A DNA stretch of 62,013 nt. Source: JACDBE01 sp051002015. Lineage in GTDB: Bacteria; Actinomycetota; Acidimicrobiia; Spongiisociales; UBA5794. The stretch spans positions 1-62,013 of the forward strand of contig JBPCMS010000034.1 of NCBI GenBank assembly GCA_051002015.1, given 5' to 3'. The position numbers and the translations under genes are program-made. This document shows, in pieces, positions 1 through 7,235 of the stretch. The notes under the pieces were generated by a model that saw nothing but the letters and a program-made list of their open reading frames with translations, had not been told where the DNA came from and ran no database searches. Numbering within the stretch: the stretch's first letter is position 1; each line of letters opens with the position of its first letter.

Positions 1-261
1 CCGATCACCTTCGTCGCCAGCACCTTCGTCCCGGTCGACGGGATGCCCCCCATCCTGCGCACCATCGCCACCTGGAACCCGGTGACCACCCTGTCGGATG
101 CGCTCCGGCTCCAGTTCGGCAACCCCACATCGCCGCTGGGACCCGACCCGGCCTGGCCCCAGGCGCACCCATACGCCTACACGATGCTGTGGGTGGTCGG
201 GCTGGTGGTCGTGCTCGCCCCGGTATCGGTACGGGCGTACCAGCGGTCGATCACGGACTGA
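1..261 (+). CDS. ABC-2 type transporter permease, C-terminal fragment
   Basis: The open frame runs in from the left edge and stops at 259-261, so only about 86 C-terminal residues are present. The visible part has the motif TIATWNPVTTLSDALR followed by one hydrophobic segment (about residues 63-78) and a short basic tail. A loop of the type 'NPxTxxxDAxR' before the last membrane helix is typical of ABC-2/DrrB-type export permeases. The ATPase partner would lie upstream, outside the window. Membrane location and family are inferred from this short piece; the substrate cannot be guessed. Confidence 0.7.
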   Translation, partial: PITFVASTFVPVDGMPPILRTIATWNPVTTLSDALRLQFGNPTSPLGPDPAWPQAHPYAYTMLWVVGLVVVLAPVSVRAYQRSITD

Positions 262-447
262 ATCGCCGGGGGTCGGACCAACGTTCGACGAGATGATTGG
301 TGGAGCCGGGAGAGGCAGTCGGCGCGGACCAGCACCGTCACCCATGCCTACACGACGGTTGACACCTACACCACCACCCTCGAGACGGTCGATGTGGTGT
401 CGGGGGCGAGAACCACCTTCCAGCTCACCATCACCGTCACCAACTGA
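262..447 (+). pseudogene. Remnant of a PKD-like/beta-sandwich secreted protein C-terminus
   Basis: Directly after the permease stop the same frame stays open to a TGA at 445-447 with no plausible start codon. The last ~38 codons (from about 331) are rich in Thr and Val, with stretches STVTHAYTTVDTYTTTLE and FQLTITVTN. These resemble the last strands of PKD-type domains (HxYxxxGxYTxTLxVxD). I read this as the tail of a decayed surface protein. It could be chance, because the segment is short. Confidence 0.35.
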
Positions 448-495
448 CGCTCCGGGCGGTCCCGCTAGTGGTCCGGTGGCGGTAGCGTTTCCCCG

Positions 496-1338
496 GTGAC
501 CCAAGAAGCCACCGGCTCCACCGTCTGCTACCGGCACCCCGATCGGGCTACCCGACTGAGCTGCGCCAACTGCGGGCGCCCCATCTGCGTGGACTGCTCG
601 ATCGACGCCGCCGTCGGCCAGAAATGCCCCGAGTGCGCCCGCCCCGAGGGGAGGAACCGGGTGGTCGACGTCCGGCGACGCTCGGCAGGGCGGAGCCGCT
701 TCGACACCGCGCCGGTGTCGATGACGGTCATCGGCATCTGCGTGGCGCTGTCGGCGATGGCATTCCTGGTGCCATCCGCCGAGAACGAGCTGCTCCGCCG
801 CTTCGCCTCGATCAACCCGTTGATCGCTCAGGGGGACTGGTGGCGGGTGCTCACCGCCGCCTTCCTCCACGGTGGGCTGATGCACCTCTTGTTCAACATG
901 TACGCCCTGTACCTGTTCGGTCCCGAGCTGGAGAGCAAGGTGGGCTCGACGCCGTTCGCCATGCTCTACCTGGCCTCGGCCGCCGGGGGCGGCGCCGCCT
1001 CCTACCTGTTCGGCCCCGACATCCAGATCGCGGTGGGGGCGTCAGGGGCGATCTTCGGGCTGTTCGGGGCCTGGCTGTTCGTGGCCTATCGGATGCGCCA
1101 GTCGGCGAGCGGCCGGTACCTGCTCAATCAGCTGGTGGTGATCCTGGCCATCAACCTCGCCCTCCCGCTGCTGATCCCCAACATCGACTGGCGGGCCCAC
1201 GTCGGCGGTCTGATCACCGGTGTCGGCATCTCGGCGCTGTGGGCGAGCCTTGCCGTCGGCCGTCGCCATGCGGTGCTGCGCCGCACGGTGATCGCCGGCG
1301 CCATGCTGGTCGGACTCATCGCCCTGGTCATCGTGTGA
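496..1338 (+). CDS. Rhomboid family intramembrane serine protease with N-terminal B-box zinc finger
   Basis: 280 residues. Residues ~10-50 hold a Cys/His-rich zinc-binding B-box-like module (CYRHPDR, CANCGRPIC, CSID, CPEC). It is followed by a six-helix rhomboid domain. The catalytic serine is S183 in GASGAIFG and the catalytic histidine is H235 in RAHVGG; the HGGLMHLLFNMYALYLFG signature lies between helices 2 and 3. The family cleaves membrane-spanning substrates in the lipid bilayer; the zinc finger may recruit clients (inference). The GTG start at 496 lies 7 nt after a TAGCGT hexamer (483-488), suggesting leaderless transcription. Confidence 0.9.
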   Translation: MTQEATGSTVCYRHPDRATRLSCANCGRPICVDCSIDAAVGQKCPECARPEGRNRVVDVRRRSAGRSRFDTAPVSMTVIGICVALSAMAFLVPSAENELLRRFASINPLIAQGDWWRVLTAAFLHGGLMHLLFNMYALYLFGPELESKVGSTPFAMLYLASAAGGGAASYLFGPDIQIAVGASGAIFGLFGAWLFVAYRMRQSASGRYLLNQLVVILAINLALPLLIPNIDWRAHVGGLITGVGISALWASLAVGRRHAVLRRTVIAGAMLVGLIALVIV

Positions 1339-1365
1339 TGAACCCGGCCGGTGTCTGACCGGCGG

Positions 1366-1371
1366 TACAAT
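1366..1371 (+). promoter_or_regulatory. -10 element TACAAT for leaderless purF
   Basis: TACAAT ends 6 nt before the GTG at 1378. A transcript begun at the usual distance from this hexamer would start at or next to the GTG, with no room for a Shine-Dalgarno site. This favours GTG 1378 over the in-frame GTG at 1351 as the purF start. Confidence 0.5.
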
Positions 1372-1377
1372 CCCCGG

Positions 1378-2781
1378 GTGGCGGCCTCACCCATATCGTT
1401 GCAGCGGCCCGGTGAGGCCTGCGGTGTCTTCGGCGTTTTCGCACCAGGCGAGGAGACCGCCCGCCTCACCTACTTCGGGTTGTTCGCCCTCCAGCACCGC
1501 GGCCAGGAGAGCGCAGGCATCGCCGTCGCCGACGGAGAGATGGTCACCGTGTTCAAGGATCTGGGGCTGGTCGCCCAGGTGTTCGACGAACCGACCCTGG
1601 CCACCCTCGAGGGTGGGGTCGCCATCGGGCACACCCGCTACTCCACCACCGGGTCCTCGGTGTGGGAGAACTCCCAACCGGCGTACCGCCAGGTGGGCGA
1701 CAACGGGATCGCCCTGGCCCACAACGGGAACCTGACCAACACCGTTGAGCTCGCCACCGAAATCGGCAGGCTGTTCGCCACCTCCGACTCCGACCTGATG
1801 ACCGAGGCCATCGCCACCGCCATGGCCGGAGGGCTCGATCTGGAGACGGCGGTGTACGAGACCGCTCCCCGCTTCGAGGGCGCCTTCAGCCTGGCGATCA
1901 TGGACCGCTCCACCCTGGTGGCGTTGCGTGATCCCCACGGCTTCCGCCCGCTGTGCCTCGGCCGGCTGCGGGACGGCTGGGTGGTCGCATCAGAGACCGC
2001 CGCCCTCGACATCATCGGCGCCGAGCTGGTCCGCCAGATCGAGCCGGGCGAGATGCTGGTCATCGACGCCGAGGGCGTCCGCTCGTCGCGGCCCTTCCCC
2101 GCCGCCGAGCGCCGGCTGTGCCTGTTCGAGTTCGTCTACTTCGCCCGGCCCGACTCGTCGCTGGAGGGACGCAACGTCCACGCCGCTCGCTGGCAGATGG
2201 GGTACCGGCTGGCCGAGCAGGCCCCCGTGGCCGCCGACATCGTCGTCCCCGTCCCCGAGAGCGGGATCCCCGCCGCCCAGGGCTTCGCCGCCCAGAGCCG
2301 CATCCCCTACGCAGACGCCCTGGTCAAGAACCGCTATGTCGGCCGCACCTTCATCCAGCCGACGCAGTCGATGCGCGACCAGGGGATCAGGATGAAGCTC
2401 AACCCCATCCCCGAGGTGCTCGACGGGCGGCGGGTGGTGATGGTCGACGATTCGATCGTGCGCGGCTCCACCACCAGGCAGCTGGTCCAGATGGTGCGCG
2501 CCGCCGGCGCCGTCGAGGTCCATCTGCGCATCTCGTCCCCGCCCTACAAGTGGCCGTGCTTCTACGGGATGGACACCGGAGACCGGGACACGCTGCTCGC
2601 CGCCGACCGCGACGTCGACGAGATCAGCGAATTCCTCGAGGTCGATTCGCTCAGCTACCTGGAGCTGGCCTCGTTGATCGAAGCCACCGGTGTCAACGGC
2701 TTCTGCACGGCGTGTCTGACCGGCGAGTACCCGACCGAGATCCACGACGCAGGCGACAAGTACGTGCTCGAGCGGATCTGA
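1378..2781 (+). CDS. purF: Amidophosphoribosyltransferase (glutamine PRPP amidotransferase)
   Basis: Catalyses the first committed step of purine synthesis, PRPP + glutamine to 5-phosphoribosylamine, in the cytoplasm. 467 residues from GTG 1378. A short propeptide (14 residues) precedes the nucleophile C15 in EACGVFGVF, exposed after autoprocessing. The Ntn-amidotransferase domain covers about residues 15-250 (HTRYSTTG, AHNGNLTN), and the phosphoribosyltransferase domain carries the PRPP loop VVMVDDSIVRGSTT. Cysteines in RLCLFEF, KWPCFYG and GFCTACLTGEYP are the four ligands expected in [4Fe-4S] PurF enzymes. It overlaps purM by one base (TGATG), so the two are co-translated. Confidence 0.97.
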   Translation: MAASPISLQRPGEACGVFGVFAPGEETARLTYFGLFALQHRGQESAGIAVADGEMVTVFKDLGLVAQVFDEPTLATLEGGVAIGHTRYSTTGSSVWENSQPAYRQVGDNGIALAHNGNLTNTVELATEIGRLFATSDSDLMTEAIATAMAGGLDLETAVYETAPRFEGAFSLAIMDRSTLVALRDPHGFRPLCLGRLRDGWVVASETAALDIIGAELVRQIEPGEMLVIDAEGVRSSRPFPAAERRLCLFEFVYFARPDSSLEGRNVHAARWQMGYRLAEQAPVAADIVVPVPESGIPAAQGFAAQSRIPYADALVKNRYVGRTFIQPTQSMRDQGIRMKLNPIPEVLDGRRVVMVDDSIVRGSTTRQLVQMVRAAGAVEVHLRISSPPYKWPCFYGMDTGDRDTLLAADRDVDEISEFLEVDSLSYLELASLIEATGVNGFCTACLTGEYPTEIHDAGDKYVLERI

Positions 2782-3797
2782 TGGCCACCTACCGGGAGGC
2801 CGGGGTGGATCTGGCCGCCGCCGACGACGTGGTGCAGCGGATCGGAGACGCCGTCACCGCCACCTGGGGTGACTCCGTCGTCGGCGGTTTCGGCGGGTTC
2901 GCCGCCGGGCTCCGGCTCCCCACCGGGTACCGCAACCCGGTGCTGATGATGGCCACCGACGGGGTGGGCACCAAGGCCGAGGTCGCCCGCATGGCCCGGA
3001 TGCTCGACGGCCTCGGCCACGACCTTGTCGCCATGTGCATCGACGATCTGGCCGCAGCAGGCGCCACGCCGGTCGCCATGACCGACTACATCGCCGTCGG
3101 TTCCCTCGACGTCGACACCGTTGCCACCCTGGTCGGCTCCATCGCAGCCGCCTGCTCCCAGACCGGGGTGGCGCTGCTGGGTGGGGAGACCGCCGAGCAT
3201 CCCGGGATGATGGCGGACGACCGGTTCGACCTGGCGGGCGCTGCCCTCGGGATCGTCGAGGAAGGCGAGCAGATCGACGGCTCGTCGATCACCCCCGGCG
3301 ACGTCGTGGTCGGGATCCACTCGCCCAACCTCCGCTCCAATGGGTTCTCGTTGGTTCGCCGGGCGGTCCTCGACCGCCTCGACATCGACGACCCGATGCC
3401 GGGCTGCGGCGGCACCGTCGCCGAGGCGCTGCTGGCCCCATCGGTGGTCTACGCTCCATCGGTGGTCGAGCTGCTCGGTGTGGTGCGGCCCAGGGGGATG
3501 GCCCACATCACCGGGGGCGGGCTCCCCGGCAACCTCGCCCGGATCCTCCCGGCGGGATGCGGCGCCGCCATCGAGACCGGGTCGTGGACGCCGCCACCGG
3601 TGTTCGCCGCCGTCGCCGCGCTGGGGGGGATCGACCGGGCCGAGATGTTCGCCGTGTTCAACATGGGGATCGGCTTTGCCGTCGTCACCGCTCCGAGCGA
3701 CGCCTCGACCGCCATCGCCTCGCTGGAGAGATCCGGACACGGGGCGAGCGTGATCGGCTCGATCGTCCCCGGCTCCGGCGCCGTCCGTCTCGTTTGA
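2781..3797 (+). CDS. purM: Phosphoribosylformylglycinamidine cyclo-ligase (AIR synthetase)
   Basis: Fifth step of purine synthesis: ATP-dependent closure of FGAM to aminoimidazole ribotide. 338 residues, the usual length. Seen motifs: GGFGGFAAG near the N-terminus, MMATDGVGTKAEVA, CIDDLAAAGATPVAMTDYIA, LLGGETAEHPGM, GIHSPNLRSNGFSLVR and HITGGGLPGNLARILP, the standard PurM/SelD-type ATP-grasp-like fold signatures. Start ATG 2781 overlaps the purF stop by one base, so the pair forms a purF-purM operon. The gene looks intact. Confidence 0.96.
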   Translation: MATYREAGVDLAAADDVVQRIGDAVTATWGDSVVGGFGGFAAGLRLPTGYRNPVLMMATDGVGTKAEVARMARMLDGLGHDLVAMCIDDLAAAGATPVAMTDYIAVGSLDVDTVATLVGSIAAACSQTGVALLGGETAEHPGMMADDRFDLAGAALGIVEEGEQIDGSSITPGDVVVGIHSPNLRSNGFSLVRRAVLDRLDIDDPMPGCGGTVAEALLAPSVVYAPSVVELLGVVRPRGMAHITGGGLPGNLARILPAGCGAAIETGSWTPPPVFAAVAALGGIDRAEMFAVFNMGIGFAVVTAPSDASTAIASLERSGHGASVIGSIVPGSGAVRLV

Positions 3798-3828
3798 GCG
3801 GGCCTGGCACCATCTATCGTTCGGTCCC

Positions 3829-4887
3829 ATGGACACCGTCGTCACCAGGCTGGCGGTATCGGCCAACGACCACGCCGCCGCCGCCGGGCTGATCGGCGAG
3901 TACGTGGCGTCGCTGCCGTTTGTCCTCGACTTCCAGGACGTCGACACCGAGCTGGCCGACCTCGGCGTCGAGTACGGCGGTCACCGCGGGGCGCTCTTCC
4001 TGGCCGAGCGGTCACCGGGCGAGGCGGTGGGGGTGGTCGGGGTGCGCCGCCTCGACGCTGGCCTGGCCGAGATGAAGCGCATGTACCTGCGGCCTTCCGC
4101 CCGGGGAGCGGGCGTGGGCCGGCGTCTCGCCCTCCACGCCATCGCCGCCGCCCACCGGCTGGGAGCCTCCCGGCTGGTCCTCGACACCGACACCGCCTCG
4201 ATGCCGGAGGCCAACGCCCTGTACGAGTCGCTTGGGTTCATCGACACCGAGCGCTACCGGGAGAACCCGCTGGCCTGCGCCCGGTTCCTGGGCCTCGACC
4301 TCACCGGGCGGACGGCTCCGGTGCTCGGGGTGGTGCTCGCCGGGGGGTCGAGCCAGAGGATGGGGGTCGACAAGCCGGACCTCCAGCTCGGCGGCGCCAC
4401 CATGCTCGATCACGTCCTTGCCGCCCTCGCCGCCGCCGGCGTCGATGGCGTGGCAGTCGCCGGACGACGGGTCGGCGACGTGGACTCGGTGACCGATCCA
4501 CCCGGGGTGGCCGGACCGGCCGCCGGGCTTGTCGCCGCCTTCCGGCGTTGGCCGGGACACGACGTGGTCCTGGTCGCTGCCGACCAGCCCTTCGTCGATC
4601 CCGCCACGCTGCGCCGGCTGCTCGCCATCTCCGGCGATGCCGCGGTCCCGTTCGACGGCCGCCGCCAGGCCACCTGCGCCGTCTACCGCCACACCTGCTA
4701 CCCGGTGCTGGAGCGCCTCATCGCCGCCCAGGCGGATCCGTCGCTGCAGCAGCTCCTCGACCGGGTCGACGCCACCGAGATCGACCAGCCCGCCTGGAGG
4801 GGGTGGGGCGAGGACGGGCGGTCGTGGCGCAGCATCGACACCCCCGCGGACCTGGCGGCGGCCGAGGCGGCCTGGTCGCTGACATGA
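3829..4887 (+). CDS. GNAT acetyltransferase fused to MobA-like nucleotidyltransferase
   Basis: 352 residues in two domains. Residues ~5-160 are a GNAT acetyltransferase (MKRMYLRPSARGAGVGRRLA is the acetyl-CoA loop; ANALYESLGF the C-terminal signature). Residues ~165-350 are a MobA/MocA-type transferase: GVVLAGGSSQRMGVDKPDL is the nucleotide-binding signature and LVAADQPFVDP the metal-binding region. MobA attaches GMP to molybdopterin, so the C-terminal half likely makes a guanine (or cytosine) dinucleotide cofactor for molybdoenzymes. The partner molybdoenzyme is not in the window. The fusion is unusual and the acetylated substrate is unknown. ATG 3829 follows TATCGT (3815-3820) by 8 nt, a leaderless arrangement. 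Confidence 0.85.
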   Translation: MDTVVTRLAVSANDHAAAAGLIGEYVASLPFVLDFQDVDTELADLGVEYGGHRGALFLAERSPGEAVGVVGVRRLDAGLAEMKRMYLRPSARGAGVGRRLALHAIAAAHRLGASRLVLDTDTASMPEANALYESLGFIDTERYRENPLACARFLGLDLTGRTAPVLGVVLAGGSSQRMGVDKPDLQLGGATMLDHVLAALAAAGVDGVAVAGRRVGDVDSVTDPPGVAGPAAGLVAAFRRWPGHDVVLVAADQPFVDPATLRRLLAISGDAAVPFDGRRQATCAVYRHTCYPVLERLIAAQADPSLQQLLDRVDATEIDQPAWRGWGEDGRSWRSIDTPADLAAAEAAWSLT

Positions 4888-5002
4888 CCGGGGACCCGCC
4901 ATCTCCGGGTCGACGAGCGGTGTGCCGGACCCCGTCCCGCCGGCGCTGTCCCATCCCCGGTGAGGATTGCGACCGGATCGCCACCGCTATGGAGGGCGCC
5001 TT

Positions 5003-5806
5003 GTGACCACCGTGGGCAACGAGCGGCGCGGCCACGTCTCCATCGTCTGGTTGGACAATCCCGATCGCCGCAACGCCATGGCGCCTCAGTTCTGGGACGA
5101 GTTCCCTGCCGTGGTCGAGGCGGTGGCCGCCGATGCGGAGACGAGGGTGATCGTGGTCGCCGCCACCGGCCCCGCCTTCACCGTCGGGCTCGACCTCACC
5201 GCCTTCGGGCCGATCCTGGCCGGTGGCGACACCGGGGTGGCGGGCCGCCGGGAGACCTACGCCATGGTCAAGCGGATGCAACACACCTTCTCGACGCTGG
5301 CCGACTGCCTCCAGCCGGTGATCGCCGCCACCCACGGTTGGTGCATCGGGGCCGGGGTTGATCTGATCACCGCATGTGACATCCGCATCGCCGCCGCCGA
5401 TACGGTGTTCTCGGTACGGGAGACCAGGCTGGCGATGGTCGCCGACGTCGGCACTCTGCAGCGGCTGCCCCGGCTGATCGGCCCGGGCCATCTCGCCGAG
5501 CTGGTGTTCACCGGGCGGGACTTCACCGCCGCCGAGGCCGAGGCGATGGGGCTGGTCAACCGGACGCTCCCCGACCGTGACGCCGCCATCGCCTCCGCCC
5601 TCGAGCTGGCCGGGGCCATCGCCGCCAACTCGCCGCTGGCGGTGCAGGGGGCGAAGGCGGTGCTGCGGGCGGGCGAAGCCAGATCGGTCGGGGAGGCGCT
5701 CGACTACGTCGCCCTCTGGAACGCCGCCTTCCTCGGTTCGGATGACCTGGGCGAGGCGATCAGGGCATTCGCCGAGCGCCGTCCACCCGAGTTCGGCGGC
5801 CACTGA
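5003..5806 (+). CDS. Enoyl-CoA hydratase/isomerase family protein (crotonase fold)
   Basis: 267 residues from GTG 5003, chosen because GGAGGG lies just upstream. Crotonase signatures: DNPDRRNAM at the N-terminus, AFTVGLDLTAF (oxyanion-hole loop, where most members have AFCAGxDL), HGWCIGAGVDLITACDIRIA, and ADVGTLQRLPRLIG. The aspartate in the DVGTLQRLP segment matches delta3,5-delta2,4-dienoyl-CoA isomerases (ECH1 type) better than classical hydratases, so a dienoyl-CoA isomerase in beta-oxidation of unsaturated fatty acids is likely. Cytoplasmic. It stands alone between the GNAT-MobA gene and the aminotransferase. Confidence 0.85.
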   Translation: MTTVGNERRGHVSIVWLDNPDRRNAMAPQFWDEFPAVVEAVAADAETRVIVVAATGPAFTVGLDLTAFGPILAGGDTGVAGRRETYAMVKRMQHTFSTLADCLQPVIAATHGWCIGAGVDLITACDIRIAAADTVFSVRETRLAMVADVGTLQRLPRLIGPGHLAELVFTGRDFTAAEAEAMGLVNRTLPDRDAAIASALELAGAIAANSPLAVQGAKAVLRAGEARSVGEALDYVALWNAAFLGSDDLGEAIRAFAERRPPEFGGH

Positions 5807-5857
5807 CCGACCCCGCGGCCGGGCCGCCGGTGGTTCCGATGTGTCACAATGCCCGCC

Positions 5858-5908
5858 ATGTCGAGGACTCCGCGGGTCACCAGAAGGCACCTGTTCGCTG
5901 CGCCGTAA
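5858..5908 (+). CDS. Possible leaderless 16-residue leader ORF upstream of the aminotransferase
   Basis: ATG 5858 lies 7 nt after CACAAT (5845-5850), the spacing seen for leaderless genes elsewhere in the window. It opens a 16-codon frame, very Arg-rich (MSRTPRVTRRHLFAAP), ending in TAA 55 nt before the aminotransferase start. It may be a short leader peptide or only the marker of the transcription start. Nothing else supports translation. Confidence 0.25.
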   Translation: MSRTPRVTRRHLFAAP

Positions 5909-5963
5909 CCGGGCTTCGCCGCCCAGCCCGAACCCGTCCCTCGACGCTACAAGGAGCACATCA

Positions 5964-7235
5964 ATGCCAGAACTCCACCACCGCCACGCCGAGGTCATCG
6001 GCTCCGTCATCGACTTCGACACCACCATCGAGATCGTGGGATCCGAGGGCTCGTGGGTGACCTCCGCCGATGGCAGGCGCCTGCTCGACTTCTCCTCGGG
6101 TATCTCGGTCTCCAACCTCGGCCACCAGCCCCCTGCGGTGAAGCAGGCGATCATCGACCAGCTCGACAAGGTATGGCACTCGGGGATGGTGTTCCGCTAC
6201 GAGAGCATGGTCAACGCCGCCGAGCGGCTGCGGAACGTGACCCCCGACGGGATCGACAAGTTCATCTTCATGAACTCGGGCGCCGAGGCGGTGGAGGCTT
6301 CGGTCAAGCTGGCCCGCAAGGTCAGCGGACGCCAGGGCGTCGTCGTCTTCCGGGGCGGCTTCCACGGCCGGACCATGGGGTCGGTCTCGTACACCACCTC
6401 CAAGGCCAAGTACCGGCAGGGCTATCACCCGCTGGTGGGCTCGGTGTTCGTCACCCCCTTCCCCTGGCCGTTCCGCTGGGGGATGACCCAGGAGCAGGCG
6501 ACCGCCAGGGCCATCGAGGAGCTGCATCTGACGCTCGAGCACCAGATCGCCCCGGTCGAGGTCGCCGCCTTCCTGATCGAGCCGGTGCAAGGCGAGGGCG
6601 GCTACTACCCGGCGGGGGTCGAGTTCCTCACCGAACTGCGCAGGGTCGCCGACGAGCACGGCATCCTGCTGATCGCCGACGAGGTGCAGACCGGGTTCGG
6701 CCGTACCGGTGACTGGTTCGCCACCGCGCTCTACGGGGTTCGCCCCGACGTTGTGGCTCTGGGCAAGGCGATCGCCAACGGGCTCCCGCTGTCTGCGGTC
6801 GGCGCCTCGGAGGAGCTGATGGATGCCTGGCCCCCGGGGGCGCACGGCACCACCTTCGGGGGCAACCCGGTGTGCTGTGCCGCCTCCGTGGCCACCATCG
6901 ACGGTCTGGCCGAGGTCTTGCCCAACGTGGCCAAGCTGTCCGACCACGCCTTCGGCCGGTTCGCCACCATGAAGGACGACCTCGGCGTGATCGGCGACGT
7001 GCGCGGCCTCGGGCTGATGATCGGGGTGGATCTGGTGGGCGAGGACGGCCACAGCCCGGACCCCGGCGCCTTCGAGCATCTCAAGGCGCACTGCCTCGAG
7101 GAGGGCATGTTCCTGCTCAACTGCGGTCCTGACGGCAACGTCATCCGGTTCATCCCGCCGCTCAACGTCTCTCCCGAGGATCTCGACCTCGGGATCGACA
7201 TCATCGAGGCGGGGCTGCGCAGCTACGAGGGCTGA
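5964..7235 (+). CDS. Class III PLP-dependent aminotransferase (4-aminobutyrate-type)
   Basis: 423 residues; ATG 5964 follows AAGGAG at good spacing. Fold-type I motifs: DFSSGISVSNLGH, FMNSGAEAVEASVKLA (phosphate and ring binding), FRGGFHGRTMGS, EPVQGEGGYYPAG, LLIADEVQTGFGRTG (Asp that pairs with the pyridine nitrogen) and the Schiff-base lysine K268 in ALGKAIANG. Such enzymes move an omega-amino group (GABA, ornithine, lysine or related) to 2-oxoglutarate or pyruvate. The GABA-type is favoured by overall similarity, but substrate cannot be set by eye. An ALDH7-type dehydrogenase 39 kb away could be a catabolic partner, but is not linked. Confidence 0.88.
   Translation: MPELHHRHAEVIGSVIDFDTTIEIVGSEGSWVTSADGRRLLDFSSGISVSNLGHQPPAVKQAIIDQLDKVWHSGMVFRYESMVNAAERLRNVTPDGIDKFIFMNSGAEAVEASVKLARKVSGRQGVVVFRGGFHGRTMGSVSYTTSKAKYRQGYHPLVGSVFVTPFPWPFRWGMTQEQATARAIEELHLTLEHQIAPVEVAAFLIEPVQGEGGYYPAGVEFLTELRRVADEHGILLIADEVQTGFGRTGDWFATALYGVRPDVVALGKAIANGLPLSAVGASEELMDAWPPGAHGTTFGGNPVCCAASVATIDGLAEVLPNVAKLSDHAFGRFATMKDDLGVIGDVRGLGLMIGVDLVGEDGHSPDPGAFEHLKAHCLEEGMFLLNCGPDGNVIRFIPPLNVSPEDLDLGIDIIEAGLRSYEG

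Noticed and set aside
4884..5006. Forty-codon ORF between the GNAT-MobA gene and the enoyl-CoA hydratase.
   Set aside because: Overlaps both genes and has shadow-like composition; Cys residues are not in zinc-like spacing.
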